From positions 248,001 to 312,000 of the forward strand of contig NZ_JAMXMV010000002.1 of NCBI RefSeq assembly GCF_024055715.1: a DNA stretch of 64,000 bases, given 5' to 3'. Below, in pieces: positions 25,703 through 34,508 of the stretch. The notes beneath the pieces were generated by a model. It was not told the DNA's origin. It did not search any database and saw nothing but the letters and a program-made list of their open reading frames with translations. A program made the translations under genes and the position numbers. Source of the stretch: Actinoallomurus soli. Its GTDB lineage: Bacteria; Actinomycetota; Actinomycetes; Streptosporangiales; Streptosporangiaceae. How positions within the stretch are numbered: the stretch's first letter is position 1; the number at the start of each line of letters is the position of its first letter.

Positions 25703-26046
25703 AGTCGAACGCCTCCGCCCCCAGGCTCGAATCCATCCCGTCCCGGTGACCACCGCCGGCGAACGGCTCCACGAAACCGCCTGAAACGCCCCCTCCACTC
25801 CTCCCTTTCCCCCTTGGCCCGGCATTCCCGGCCGTACGATCCGGCACCGCGACGCGCACCCTCCGCACGATCACCTCGCACGATTCCGCGCCGCCCGTAG
25901 CCACGCCTCCGAAGATCGCCGACGGTGACGATCTCACTCGACCCGACCACCGGCCGAGTGCGGTCGTGCTCCTGCACGCCACCCGCCCTGACCAGCCGAT
26001 CGCCTCTCGATCCTTGGCGTGAGCATCCACTGCGATGTGTTACGTT

Positions 26047-26076
26047 TTGGCAACTTTCTTACTTTTGCCCTTATGT
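26047..26076 (+). promoter_or_regulatory. candidate promoter of the secreted peptidase gene
   Basis: TTGGCA (26047-26052) and TTATGT (26071-26076) are spaced by 18 nt in a locally AT-rich stretch about 84 bp before the GTG start. Confidence 0.4.
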
Positions 26077-26159
26077 CCCTGATTGTCCGTAACCACAATC
26101 TGCCCTTGTTCACCACAGGCCGGGCTCCCCTCCCTCATGCCCGGCCCGAAAGGGGTCTC

Positions 26160-27791
26160 GTGAAGAAGCTTGTCGTCGTCGCCGCGACGGCCGGGCTCGG
26201 CATGACCGGGCTCGGCCTTATTGGCGCCACAAGCGCGTCCGCGGCCACGGACACGTCCGCTGCCTTCCGCCCGGCGAGCCTGAGCTGGCACGCCTGCCAG
26301 GCCGACATCGTGAACGGAGCGAAGGCGTACGACGCCCTCGGCCCGGTCAAGGTGTCCACGATCATCCAGTGCGCCGAGCTGCAGGTCCCGCTGGACTACG
26401 CCCACCCGAACGGCCAGAAGGTCACCCTCGAGCTGACCCGTACGCCCCACCAGGGCTCGGGCCCGGCCAAGGGCGACATCCTGGTCAACCCCGGCGGTCC
26501 GGGCGGTGAGGGCGCGCTGTTCGGCCCGCGCGTGTACGCGCAGAACTCCGCCGCCATGCAGCAGGCCTACAACGTCATCGGCTTCGACCCGCGCGGCATC
26601 GGGTTCAGCACGCCGAAGATGACCTGCGACGAGGACTACAGCAACGCCCCCCGGCCGGCGTACGGCACGGGCGGCGCGGCGACCGACGCGGCCTGGCTGG
26701 CCAAGACCAAGGCCTACGCCAAGGCGTGCGCCGCGAAGTGGGGCCCGGGTTCCAAGCTGGACCTGATGGACCACATCAAGACCATCGACTCGGTTCGTGA
26801 CATGGACACGATCCGCAAGGCGCTGGGCAACGACAAGCTGGACTACTACGGCGCCTCGTACGGCACGTACCTCGGCCAGGTGTACGCGACGGTGTTCCCG
26901 ACGCGCGTCGGCCGGATGGTCCTCGACGGGAACGTCAACCCCAAGCACGTCTGGTACGACGCCCAGCTCGACCAGGACCGCGCGTTCGACAAGAACATCG
27001 AGTACTACTTCGGCTGGATCGCCAAGTACGACAACGTGTACCACCTGGGCAACACCCAGCAGAAGGTCCACGACTTCTTCTACGGTCTGGAGAACTCGCT
27101 GGCCAAGAAGGCCGTGAGCGACCAGGGCGCGGCGGTCGGCCCGGACGAGCTCGTCGACGGCATCCAGACCGCGGCGTACCGGCGCAGCCAGGCCGTCTGG
27201 CACACGTACGCGGCCGCGCTGTCCGCCTACAAGACGGGTGACGTCGCGACCTTCGTCGGCACCTACGGCGTCCAGACGACGGGCGGCAGCGACGACAACG
27301 AGTTCGCCGTGTACAACGCCGTCCAGTGCACCGACACCCAGTGGCCGCTGAGCTGGAACAAGTGGCACGCCGACGCGGTGCGCGTCAACAGGACGGCGCC
27401 GTTCGAGACCTGGGGCAACGTCTGGTTCAACGCCCCCTGCCTCTTCTGGGGCGCCAAGGCCGGCAAGCAGGTCAAGGTCGGCCAGACCCGGGACCTGCCG
27501 AAGAACATCCTGATGTTCCAGGCCACCGATGACGCCGCCACGCCGTACGCCGGCGCGCTGGAGCTGCACAAGGTCCTCAAGGGCTCGCACCTGGTCGTGC
27601 AGGACGGCGACCGTACGCACTGCATCGTGCACCGCGGCGACAAGGACGTCGACTCCTACTTCGACGCCTACTTCCTGAACGGAACGCTGCCCAAGCAGGA
27701 CACCGTGCACGTCCCGCAGCTCGGTGACCCGACCCCGCCCGCGTCGACCGCGAAGACCGCGGCGTCGGCCCACAGCGAGGTCGTCAAGTAA
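26160..27791 (+). CDS. secreted alpha/beta-hydrolase, tripeptidyl aminopeptidase type (S33)
   Basis: The 543-residue product starts at GTG 26160 behind GAAAGGGG and has a signal peptide ending ATSASA near residue 28. The fold elements are the oxyanion-loop NPGGPGGEG (110-118), GFDPRGIGFS and the nucleophile elbow YGASYG with Ser233. A late Asp (QATDDAATP) and His (GDRTHCIV) complete a plausible triad. Streptomyces secreted tripeptidyl aminopeptidases have this layout. It probably trims peptides outside the cell. A strong terminator follows, so it is monocistronic. Confidence 0.9.
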   Translation: MKKLVVVAATAGLGMTGLGLIGATSASAATDTSAAFRPASLSWHACQADIVNGAKAYDALGPVKVSTIIQCAELQVPLDYAHPNGQKVTLELTRTPHQGSGPAKGDILVNPGGPGGEGALFGPRVYAQNSAAMQQAYNVIGFDPRGIGFSTPKMTCDEDYSNAPRPAYGTGGAATDAAWLAKTKAYAKACAAKWGPGSKLDLMDHIKTIDSVRDMDTIRKALGNDKLDYYGASYGTYLGQVYATVFPTRVGRMVLDGNVNPKHVWYDAQLDQDRAFDKNIEYYFGWIAKYDNVYHLGNTQQKVHDFFYGLENSLAKKAVSDQGAAVGPDELVDGIQTAAYRRSQAVWHTYAAALSAYKTGDVATFVGTYGVQTTGGSDDNEFAVYNAVQCTDTQWPLSWNKWHADAVRVNRTAPFETWGNVWFNAPCLFWGAKAGKQVKVGQTRDLPKNILMFQATDDAATPYAGALELHKVLKGSHLVVQDGDRTHCIVHRGDKDVDSYFDAYFLNGTLPKQDTVHVPQLGDPTPPASTAKTAASAHSEVVK

Positions 27792-27806
27792 CACCCTCCG
27801 CGCAGA

Positions 27807-27835
27807 AGGGGCCCTCGATCCGAGGGCCCCTTTTT
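27807..27835 (+). terminator. intrinsic terminator of the peptidase gene
   Basis: AGGGGCCCTC (27807-27816), a 5-nt loop, GAGGGCCCCT (27822-27831) and then a run of T residues. The stem of 10 GC-rich pairs starts 16 bp after the stop. Confidence 0.92.
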
Positions 27836-27850
27836 CGTGCCCTCGACCGG

Positions 27851-27856
27851 TAGGGT
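27851..27856 (+). promoter_or_regulatory. -10 element, leaderless start of the GNAT gene
   Basis: TAGGGT is followed by 7 nt and ATG at 27864, with no ribosome site. Confidence 0.6.
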
Positions 27857-27863
27857 CCGGTGA

Positions 27864-28475
27864 ATGCCCGACTCCCCCGTACTGACGACCGAGCGCCTCG
27901 TCCTCCGGCGGTGGCGGGACTCCGACCGCGAGCCGTTCGCCGCCCTGAACGCCGACCCGGAGGTCATGGAGCACTTCCCGGAGACCCTGGACCGGGCGCG
28001 CAGCGACGCGTTCGTCGACCGGATCGAAGAGGTCTTCGAGGAGCGCGGCTTCGGGCACTGGGCCGTGGAGGTGGCCGCCACGGGCCGGTTCATCGGCTTC
28101 ACCGGGCTGTGGGTGCCGCGCTTCGACGCGCACTTCACGCCCACCGTGGAGATCGCCTGGCGGCTGGCGCGGCCCGCGTGGGGCCACGGCTACGCCAGTG
28201 AGGCGGCGCGGCGCGTCCTCGCGTTCGCCTTCGAGGACCTCCGGCTCCCCGAGGTCGTCTCGTTCACCACCCGGCAGAACCTCCGCTCCCAGGCGGTGAT
28301 GCGGCGCATCGGCATGACGCACGACGCCGACGGCGACTTCGACCACCCGTTCATCCCCGAGGGCCACCCGCTCCGGCCGCACGTCCTGTTCCGCATGCGG
28401 GCCGAGGAGTGGCCGGCCGCGGTGACCGGGTCGAGTTCCCACAAAGGGGACGGCCCGGGCGGAAGCGGGCGATAG
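27864..28475 (+). CDS. GNAT family N-acetyltransferase (RimJ/RimL-like)
   Basis: The 203-residue product has the RimJ/RimL-type pattern: LTTERLVLRRWRDSDREPFAALNADPEVMEHF at the N-terminus, then FIGFTGLWVP and EIAWRLARPAWGHGYASEAARRVLAFAF, which is the acetyl-CoA-binding motif A with the Q/RxxGxG/A-like WGHGYA, then LRSQAVMRRIGM. It transfers acetyl from acetyl-CoA to an amine. The substrate is unknown. It begins right after a terminator with its own leaderless promoter. Confidence 0.9.
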   Translation: MPDSPVLTTERLVLRRWRDSDREPFAALNADPEVMEHFPETLDRARSDAFVDRIEEVFEERGFGHWAVEVAATGRFIGFTGLWVPRFDAHFTPTVEIAWRLARPAWGHGYASEAARRVLAFAFEDLRLPEVVSFTTRQNLRSQAVMRRIGMTHDADGDFDHPFIPEGHPLRPHVLFRMRAEEWPAAVTGSSSHKGDGPGGSGR

Positions 28476-28514
28476 GGTCCGACAGGCCAAGATCGTCCTG
28501 AAGGAGTCCGGTCC

Positions 28515-29312
28515 ATGCGGAAGACCCCCCTCGCCCCCCTCGGCCTCGCCGTGGCCGTCAGCGTGGCCGGCGGCGCGCTGACCGGGTGCTCCTCGAAGGC
28601 CCCGCGGCCGACCGGCGCTCGCCAGGACGCCGCCGTCGTTCAGCCGCAGACCGGCAGCGTACGCCCGGCGTCCCGGCCGAAGGGCCTCATCCCCGGCGTC
28701 GACGTCAGCGCCTACCAGACCAAGATCAACTGGGCGTCGGTCAAGGCCAGAGGCAACCGGTTCGCCTACGTCAAGGCGACCGAGGGCGTACGGTACGTCA
28801 GCTCGACCTTCACGGCGCAGTACGCCGGCTCCCGCAAGGCCGGGCTGGACCATGGGGCCTATCACTACGCCACGCCGAACACCGCCGGCGGGAAGCGCCA
28901 GGCCGACTACTTCCTCGCGCACGGCGGCGGCGGCAAGGCCGACGGCCACACCCTGCCCGGCGTGCTCGACATCGAGGACGACCCGTACGGCAAGAACAAG
29001 TGCTACGGCCTCGGCCACGCCAAGATGGTCGCCTGGATCAGTGCCTTCCTGACGGAGTACCACGCCCGTACGGGCCGGCGCGCGGTGATCAACACGTTCA
29101 AGAACTGGTGGATCGACTGCACCGGGAACTCGAAGGCGTTCTCCGCCAGGGCCCGGCTCTGGGTGAACGACCACAAGGCCACCGCGAGCAGGGTCCCCGT
29201 CCCCTCGGCGTGGAGCTCGTACACGATCTGGCAGTGGACCGACAAGGGCGCCTATGGCGACGAGGACTACGTCAAGTCGGCCTCCGTCTACCGCAAGCTC
29301 CTCGCGGACTGA
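28515..29312 (+). CDS. GH25 family lysozyme, lipoprotein
   Basis: The 265-residue product has a lipoprotein signal with lipobox LTGC (Cys25), a linker rich in Ala, Gly, Gln and Pro, then a GH25 muramidase domain. That domain begins PGVDVSAYQTKINW and continues FAYVKATEGV, DHGAYHYATP, GVLDIEDD (catalytic Asp/Glu region) and IWQWTDKG near the end. It would cut the MurNAc-GlcNAc bond of peptidoglycan at the outer membrane face of the cytoplasmic membrane. AAGGAG precedes ATG 28515. Confidence 0.92.
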   Translation: MRKTPLAPLGLAVAVSVAGGALTGCSSKAPRPTGARQDAAVVQPQTGSVRPASRPKGLIPGVDVSAYQTKINWASVKARGNRFAYVKATEGVRYVSSTFTAQYAGSRKAGLDHGAYHYATPNTAGGKRQADYFLAHGGGGKADGHTLPGVLDIEDDPYGKNKCYGLGHAKMVAWISAFLTEYHARTGRRAVINTFKNWWIDCTGNSKAFSARARLWVNDHKATASRVPVPSAWSSYTIWQWTDKGAYGDEDYVKSASVYRKLLAD

Positions 29313-29383
29313 CAGAGCACCGCTTTCTGTCGGTCCCCATCGGCAGACTGCCCTTCCGTACGCGATGGTGAGAGGAGACGGCG

Positions 29384-29935
29384 ATGCGCACGTTGTTCGA
29401 TGGCAAGGTTTTCGTGAGCTACCGTCAGATTTACGTCGACAGCGGCAGCGACTTCGGCGGGGACATGTACGCCACGTTCGCCGGCCAGTCCAACGGGTTG
29501 TGCGGCGGCGCGGTGCCGGGCTTGCTGTTCCTCGTCACCGGCCTGCACACCGGGGACGTGACCTTCACGGTCGAACTGCACGAGAGCGCACCTCCCGTCG
29601 ACGACTCCTGGGAGGACATCGTCGAGGTCTCGTTCACGCCGGCCGGCCCGAAGGTCTCCCTGGACGAGTGGGACGGTGAGTCCTGGCCGCTGGAGCTCGC
29701 GCAGGTCCCCTACCGGGTCCGCTACTCCGCGACCGGGATGGACGCGGGCGCCGAGCTGGACACGCCGGACGACGACGACCTCGGCCCCGACCGGTACCTC
29801 CTCCAGTTCTGGCCGGACACGCCCCGTCCCGACGCGGTGGTGAAGCAGACCAGCGACCAAGCGGACTACTGGCACGGAGTCGGCCGCAGGGTCCCCGCCC
29901 CGTCCGCCCCCGCAGCGGAGCCGTCCGCGCGCTGA
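29384..29935 (+). CDS. conserved protein of unknown function, short paralogue
   Basis: The 183-residue product starts at ATG 29384 behind GAGAGGAGA. I do not recognise the family. It is clearly related to the first 175 residues of the protein at 61717: both share FVSYRQIYV/VHYGQLYV, FAGQxxGLCG, AVPG, TGLHTGxVxFTVE, a VEVSF strand, YRVRYxAxGMD, DRYLLQFW, a QTS motif and YWH near the end. The pattern is beta-strand rich with no signal peptide or membrane helix, so it is probably cytosolic. The last 20 residues are Ala/Pro-rich. Confidence 0.8.
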   Translation: MRTLFDGKVFVSYRQIYVDSGSDFGGDMYATFAGQSNGLCGGAVPGLLFLVTGLHTGDVTFTVELHESAPPVDDSWEDIVEVSFTPAGPKVSLDEWDGESWPLELAQVPYRVRYSATGMDAGAELDTPDDDDLGPDRYLLQFWPDTPRPDAVVKQTSDQADYWHGVGRRVPAPSAPAAEPSAR

Positions 29936-30264
29936 AAGGGAGGCCTGGCCTCGCGACCGCCTCATCGGGGACCCTGATCGCGTGGCTTTCGGCATCGGAG
30001 CGTGGCCGTGTCGCGGAATCCTGCTCGTTCCGGTCGACCCTCGCCAGGGCCTCACTCGGCGGTACGTCGACCGGCTGCTGACCTGGCCCCGGGCCGTACG
30101 AAGAGCTCGGGCGACCTCGCCGGAGAATGGGGCGTAGCGTCGGGATTCGGCTGGTCAGCGAGCCTTTCGCCGAGCGCTTCGTGCGGCGATGAGCGGTCGG
30201 CCCTTGTTCGGGTAGGGGGATGGGACGAGCCGGTGCCCCACTGCCGGCGGATCCGGGGGACGCG
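29936..30264. other. 329-bp spacer without a supported gene
   Basis: Open frames cross it on both strands, but none has a ribosome site or family resemblance. No strong hairpin or tandem repeat is visible. Confidence 0.5.
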
Positions 30265-30756
30265 ATGCAGACCTTTCTTCCCTACGCGGACTTCGCCGCG
30301 ACGGCGCGTGTCCTCGATCAGCGCCGCCTCGGGAAGCAGCGCGTCGAGGCGCTGCAGGTGCTGCGCGGGCTGACCGTCCCCGGTTACGGCTGGCGGCACC
30401 ACCCCGCGGTCCGGATGTGGGCCGGATACGAGGAGGCGCTGACCTGCTACGGCCTGGTGATCTGCCGCGAGTGGTGCAGCACCGGCCGCCGGGACACCTG
30501 CGCCGTCAGCCTGAGCACCGAGCTGCGTGAGGCCAGGCTCATCCCCGCCGCCCGCGACCAGGCCGCGCTGGCCGAGGCCGGAGCCCTGCCGCCCTGGCTG
30601 GGGGATCCGGACTTCCACCGCAGCCACCAGTCCTCACTGCTCCGCAAGGACCCCGGCCACTACGCGCAGTTCTTCCCGGACGTTCCGGATGACCTGCCGT
30701 ACGTCTGGCCCGTCGCCGACCGCCTGGTCACGGAGGACACGTCGAGCGACCGGTAG
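30265..30756 (+). CDS. MSMEG_6728 family protein (pyrimidine dimer DNA glycosylase-like)
   Basis: The 163-residue product opens MQTFLPYADFAATARVLDQRRLGKQRVEALQVL. That pattern of FLPY, then LDxxRLGKQRVE, marks the MSMEG_6728 family and is shared with T4-type endonuclease V-related proteins. WRHHPAVRMWAGYEEAL and the late HRSHQSSLLRKDP also match. Enzymatic repair activity in this branch is not established. GGGGGA lies before ATG 30265. It stands alone between two gene-free spacers. Confidence 0.85.
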   Translation: MQTFLPYADFAATARVLDQRRLGKQRVEALQVLRGLTVPGYGWRHHPAVRMWAGYEEALTCYGLVICREWCSTGRRDTCAVSLSTELREARLIPAARDQAALAEAGALPPWLGDPDFHRSHQSSLLRKDPGHYAQFFPDVPDDLPYVWPVADRLVTEDTSSDR

Positions 30757-30912
30757 GCGCCGCAGCCGCGACCCACGCCGACGGCTCCGCCGCCGCAGCG
30801 GCCTCCTTGCCACCACCGTGGTCTCCTTGCCGCCGCGCTGAACCGCGATTCGTCCTGGTCGTACCTTTCATCCGGCAACACCGGCGGCGAAGTTCCTGCC
30901 GTGCGCGGCGGC

Positions 30913-31569
30913 TCACCCCTGCTGCCGCTGGGTCTTACCGGCGGTGGCCATGGCGATCAGCCAGACGGCCGACAGCAGCCGCCACAGCGGCTCGAGCCGG
31001 GTGACGGGCGTGACGATGATCGACACCATCGAGACCGCGAGAAGCGGCGCCACCACGAGGCCGAACCTCAGCGCCCACCTCGGCCGCACGCCCGTGGCCA
31101 GACCGATACGGGAGACGAGCCAGACCAGGACCCCCAGACTCGTCAGATGGAGCGCGCCTCCGCAGACCAGGGTCACCCGGCCGAGGAGCTTCAGCGTGCC
31201 GTCCCCGGCGTCGTCGGCGATGGCCACGAGCAGCAGGGACAGCGCCACCGAGGCGCCGAAGGCGGCCGCCGAGGCCCAGCCCGCCCACCGTACGCGCCTG
31301 GCGGGCGGTCCGTCCGGATCGAGGGTCCGGGCCAGGCCGGCGGTGAACCAGGCGAGGCACACCGCCGCGACCGCCTGCAGCGTCGCGGCGGTCACCACGG
31401 CGGCGACGCTGCCGGTGTAGTACTCCCGCAGCTGGGCCGCGGACGCGTCCGGCAGGTACAGGGACGTCTTGGCCAGTACGCCGCTCGCCACGAGGCCGGC
31501 CACGAAGGCCACGACGAATCCGACTCCCGCCGGCCGCCAGGCCCGTCCTGCCGCAGGTTCGCGCTCCAT
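30913..31569 (-). CDS. six-TM membrane protein
   Basis: The 218-residue product starts at ATG 31569 behind AAGGGAG. It has hydrophobic segments at about residues 13-35, 50-75, 92-118, 128-150, 165-185 and 195-212. There are no catalytic motifs or transport signatures, and I recognise no family. It is probably not in an operon with the oxidoreductase gene upstream, because a 12-bp hairpin separates them. Confidence 0.7.
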   Translation of the reverse strand: MEREPAAGRAWRPAGVGFVVAFVAGLVASGVLAKTSLYLPDASAAQLREYYTGSVAAVVTAATLQAVAAVCLAWFTAGLARTLDPDGPPARRVRWAGWASAAAFGASVALSLLLVAIADDAGDGTLKLLGRVTLVCGGALHLTSLGVLVWLVSRIGLATGVRPRWALRFGLVVAPLLAVSMVSIIVTPVTRLEPLWRLLSAVWLIAMATAGKTQRQQG

Positions 31570-31698
31570 GGGGATCTCCCTTGCCGGGCCGCCGTTCGGG
31601 CGGCGCCCTCCGAGTTCCCCCAGCCTCCCGAGCGGGTACGCGGCACGTCGTCCCTCGGGAGCGGCCTGATCCCGTACGGTCGCGGGCGCAGCTCGCGG

Positions 31699-31732
31699 GC
31701 CGGCCCGTACGCCACGGAGAGTACGGGCCGGC
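31699..31732 (-). terminator. 12-bp stem-loop downstream of the F420-type oxidoreductase gene
   Basis: GCCGGCCCGTAC (31699-31710) pairs perfectly with GTACGGGCCGGC (31721-31732) across a 10-nt loop, 70 bp past the stop of the upstream gene on the minus strand. Confidence 0.55.
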
Positions 31733-31801
31733 GGACCCTGCCGCCCGGCGGATCGGCCGGGCGGCCCGCGGCTCAGCGGGAGGGCCTTAGGCGGGAGAGG
31801 C

Positions 31802-32467
31802 TCAGCGGGAGGGGCTCACCTGTTCCGTACGGCCGGGACCGGTGAAGGCGAACACCGACAGCGGGCCGTACCCGGACCTCAGCAGGCGGATCACGATGAT
31901 CGCCATGGCCTCCAGGTGACGGGCCTGCGTCAGGTCGCCGGCGTCCAGGGGCTCCGCGCCGAGGTCGGTGATCAGAGTGCGCGCCACCGCCTTGCCCTCC
32001 TCGTCACCGGCGATCGGCACCGCGAACGGACGGCCGTCGAAGGAGAGCGGCCGCATCTTCCAGACGTCGCCGTGCGCCTGGTTGAACGCCTTCACGACGT
32101 GGGCGCCGGGCGCGAGTCGGGCCACCTCCTCGGCCATCGACGTACCGCCGCCGAACGTGATCTGCGAGTAGTCCGAGAGGTCGACGGCGTTCCCGCAATC
32201 GATGATCGTCTTACCGGCCAGCGTCCCCTCGGGGCCGCCCGCCGCGACGAGCGTCTCCTCCAGCCCGGCGAGGAGCACGGCGAGGAGCACCGCGTCCCCG
32301 AACCCGGCCGCCTCTCGCAGGCTCCCCGCCTTCGCGCCGACCCGCTGGGCGAGGTCCTCGGCCTTGGCCGGGGTACGGCCGCCGATCAGGACCTCGTGGC
32401 CCGCGCGTACCCAGCCGGGCACGAGCGCCTCGGCCATCCGCCCGGCTCCGAGCACACCGATCTTCAT
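31802..32467 (-). CDS. F420-dependent NADP oxidoreductase-like protein
   Basis: The 221-residue product opens MKIGVLGAGRMAEALVPGWVRAGHEVLIGGR, the NADP-binding Rossmann motif of the coenzyme F420-dependent NADP reductase fold (ProC/TyrA-like). TIIDCGNAVD, then HVVKAFNQAHGDVWK and FAVPIAGDEEGK, follow the same fold. ATG at 32467 has AGGAGG 7 nt upstream, so the six upstream codons to 32485 are excluded. The F420 requirement is presumed from the fold only. The divergent-side neighbour, an HxlR regulator on the same strand 69 bp upstream, may control it. Confidence 0.82.
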   Translation of the reverse strand: MKIGVLGAGRMAEALVPGWVRAGHEVLIGGRTPAKAEDLAQRVGAKAGSLREAAGFGDAVLLAVLLAGLEETLVAAGGPEGTLAGKTIIDCGNAVDLSDYSQITFGGGTSMAEEVARLAPGAHVVKAFNQAHGDVWKMRPLSFDGRPFAVPIAGDEEGKAVARTLITDLGAEPLDAGDLTQARHLEAMAIIVIRLLRSGYGPLSVFAFTGPGRTEQVSPSR

Positions 32468-32536
32468 CGCAGTCCCTCCTGTCACGTCGAAGCACTGCGT
32501 GGAACGGTAGGAGGCCGTGGGGAACCGAGGGGTTCC

Positions 32537-32899
32537 CTACGCCGGGCGGGCGGCCACGGCGGCGCGGGCGTCGATGAGCGCGTCGGTGTGGTCCTCGGCC
32601 CAGCGGGACAGCGCGCAGAGGGGTTCGAGGAGGCTGCGGCCGAGGTCGGTGAGGCGGTACTCCGTCCCCGGCGGCGCGGTGGGGAGGGCGCGCCGCTCGA
32701 CCAGGCCGTTCTCGCCCAGCCTGCGCAGCGTCTGGGTCAGCATCTTCTTGCTGATGCCGCCGACCTTCTCGCGGAGTTCGGAGTAGCGGGCCGGACCACG
32801 GCCGAGCGCGATCACGACGACCACCGACCAGGTGTCGGAGACCAGCGCCAGGGTGGTCCGGGCCGGGCAGTCGGCGAGGAAGGCGTCATGGGCGACCAC
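32537..32899 (-). CDS. HxlR family winged-helix regulator
   Basis: The 120-residue product matches HxlR: CPARTTLALVSDTWSVVVVIALGRGPARYSELREKVGGISKKMLTQTLRRLGENGLVERR and a C-terminal dimerisation helix (the quoted span is residues 10-69, given here only as landmarks CPARTT, SDTWSVVVV, KMLTQTLRRLGENGLVERR). The single early Cys (Cys11) is at the redox-sensing position used by some family members. GTG at 32899 has TACGAT 7 nt upstream, consistent with a leaderless mRNA. The neighbouring F420-type oxidoreductase is the likely target. Confidence 0.85.
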   Translation of the reverse strand: MVAHDAFLADCPARTTLALVSDTWSVVVVIALGRGPARYSELREKVGGISKKMLTQTLRRLGENGLVERRALPTAPPGTEYRLTDLGRSLLEPLCALSRWAEDHTDALIDARAAVAARPA

Positions 32900-32906
32900 G
32901 CTCCGG

Positions 32907-32912
32907 ATCGTA
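32907..32912 (-). promoter_or_regulatory. -10 element, leaderless start of the HxlR gene
   Basis: On the minus strand TACGAT is followed by 7 nt and GTG at 32899, with no usable ribosome site. Confidence 0.55.
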
Positions 32913-33032
32913 CGCCGACGTCCCCGGGTTCCCGCACGGTGTCTCTGACCGCTTCCCGCCATTCCCGCGAGGCCCCCCCTCCGGCGGACGCCCGGTTTGC
33001 CCGCCCACTCCGCCTGTGATCGCCTTGACCCC

Positions 33033-33866
33033 GTGCCGACTTACTCCTCCCACGACGGGACCGTTCTGGCGTATCACCTCGCCGGCCAGGGGGATCCGCT
33101 CATCTGCCTCCCGGGCGGGCCGGGACGGCCTTCGGGCTACCTCGGCGATCTGGGCGGCCTGACGGCGTCGCGCCGGCTGATCCTGCTCGACAACCGGGGG
33201 ACCGGCGGCTCGGCCGCGCCTGCGGATCCGAGCGGTTACCGGGCCGACCGGCTCGTCGCCGACGTCGAGGCCCTGCGCGAACATCTGGGGCTGGAGATGA
33301 TCGATCTGCTCGCCCATTCGGCCGCCGCCGATGTCGCCGTCCTCTACGCCGCACGGCACCCGTACCGCATCCGCCGGCTCGTCCTGACGACGCCGAGCCC
33401 GCGCGCGGTCGGGCTGGAGCCGACCGACGAGGAGTGGTCGGCCGTGATCCGCCGCCGGTCGGCCGAGCCGTGGTACGAGAAGGCGCTCGCCGCGCTGGAA
33501 GCGTGGGAGTCCGGTGACGAGCGCGAGGAGACCTACCTCGCCGCCCGGCCGTTCTTCTACAGTCCCTGGGACCGGACGGCCGAGGCGCACGCGCGGTCCT
33601 GCCCACCCGTACGCGCGGCGGCCGAGGGCTTCTACGGCGAGGTCGCGTTCGACCCGGACGCCACCCGTACGGCCGTCGAGCGGCTCACGGCACCCGTCCT
33701 GGTGATCTCCGGAGAGGACGATCCGTCCCCCACCCCCGAGCAGGCCGCCGCGTACGCCGCGGTCTTCCCCGAGGGGCGGAGCGCCTCGGTGCCGGGGGCG
33801 CATTTCCCCTGGGTCACCGCTCCGAGGGAGTTCGCCGCGACGGCCGAGCGCTTCCTCGCGGGCTGA
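33033..33866 (+). CDS. alpha/beta-hydrolase, proline iminopeptidase-like
   Basis: The 277-residue product has the fold markers ICLPGGPGRPSGYL (oxyanion loop of the HGGPG type), LLDNRGTGGS and a nucleophile elbow AHSAA with Ser96. The Asp (SGEDDPSPTPEQ) and His (PGAHFPW) complete the triad. The elbow has Ala in place of both usual glycines (GxSxG). GTG at 33033 is the start I prefer because the sequence MPTYSSHDGTVLAYH matches family N-termini; a TTG at 32997 is possible. The next gene starts 4 bp after its stop. Confidence 0.8.
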   Translation: MPTYSSHDGTVLAYHLAGQGDPLICLPGGPGRPSGYLGDLGGLTASRRLILLDNRGTGGSAAPADPSGYRADRLVADVEALREHLGLEMIDLLAHSAAADVAVLYAARHPYRIRRLVLTTPSPRAVGLEPTDEEWSAVIRRRSAEPWYEKALAALEAWESGDEREETYLAARPFFYSPWDRTAEAHARSCPPVRAAAEGFYGEVAFDPDATRTAVERLTAPVLVISGEDDPSPTPEQAAAYAAVFPEGRSASVPGAHFPWVTAPREFAATAERFLAG

Positions 33867-33870
33867 TCCG

Positions 33871-34494
33871 ATGAGCTTCGGGGTCTACGCGCGGAAGGTG
33901 CGGGACACCGCCCTGCCGTACGGCCGGCGGGTGTCCGCGCTTCGCTCCTGCGTTCAGCTCTACCGGCCGATCGGATTTCACGCGACCCTGAGCTTCCTGG
34001 AGGAGCTGGCGGGGCCGTTCGGCCGCGATGAGGCGGCCCTGCTGCGGGCCCTCGACGCGCTGATCGAGAGCCGTGAGGCGTGGAAGGCGGACGTCCGCGC
34101 GTACGCGGCCATGCGTGCACTGGCGAAACGCCACGGCCTGCGCAGCCCTCGGCCGACGGATCCGAACCCCGGCCGCTTCCCCGGCCACTGGTACGGCGCG
34201 CCCGGACGCGCGGCGCTCCACGCCCTGGAATTCTGGCGCCGCGACCGCCTCCCCGCCCTCCTGGGACCACCGGACCAGGTCACCGAGGACCTGAACTCCT
34301 GCGTCAACGCCGCTCTGCGTTCCGGCGGCCCGTTGGCGGGCGAACAGCGGCGGATGCTCGACGCGTGCGTCGCCGAACTCCGGCGGCGGCGGGAGGAACC
34401 CGACCGGTGGTGCGGTGGGCAGGCGGCGTACTTCCGCTTCCGCGACCTGTTGACGGTCGCCCGATTCGTACGGACCGCCGCGGAGGCCGGGTGA
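33871..34494 (+). CDS. conserved protein of unknown function
   Basis: The 207-residue product starts at ATG 33871, 4 bp after the hydrolase stop, so the two probably form an operon. It is a soluble, Arg/Ala/Leu-rich helical protein with a FHATLSFLEEL and an RFPGHWYGAPGRAALHALEFW landmark. There is no signal peptide. I recognise no family. The reverse-strand frames across it are shadows: they lack ribosome sites. Confidence 0.55.
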   Translation: MSFGVYARKVRDTALPYGRRVSALRSCVQLYRPIGFHATLSFLEELAGPFGRDEAALLRALDALIESREAWKADVRAYAAMRALAKRHGLRSPRPTDPNPGRFPGHWYGAPGRAALHALEFWRRDRLPALLGPPDQVTEDLNSCVNAALRSGGPLAGEQRRMLDACVAELRRRREEPDRWCGGQAAYFRFRDLLTVARFVRTAAEAG

Positions 34495-34508
34495 GCGAGA
34501 CCCGAGGG

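Larger units (their letters stand above)
25624..26159. other. 536-bp spacer before the secreted peptidase gene
   Basis: Apart from the stem-loop at 25670-25702 and a promoter-like site near its right end, the spacer shows no gene. Open frames here lack ribosome sites and lie mostly on the antisense strand. From about 26020 the sequence becomes AT-richer (CGTTTTGGCAACTTTC), as expected for a promoter region. Confidence 0.6.

Noticed and set aside
25428-26030. Gene on the minus strand in the spacer before the secreted peptidase
   Set aside because: No ribosome site, low-complexity Gly/Arg product, and overlap with the 48-residue gene and its hairpin.
26040-29174. A 1044-codon open frame on the minus strand
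   Set aside because: It is antisense to the peptidase, GNAT and GH25 genes and crosses a strong terminator. It has no ribosome site or family match; long antisense frames are expected at this GC content.
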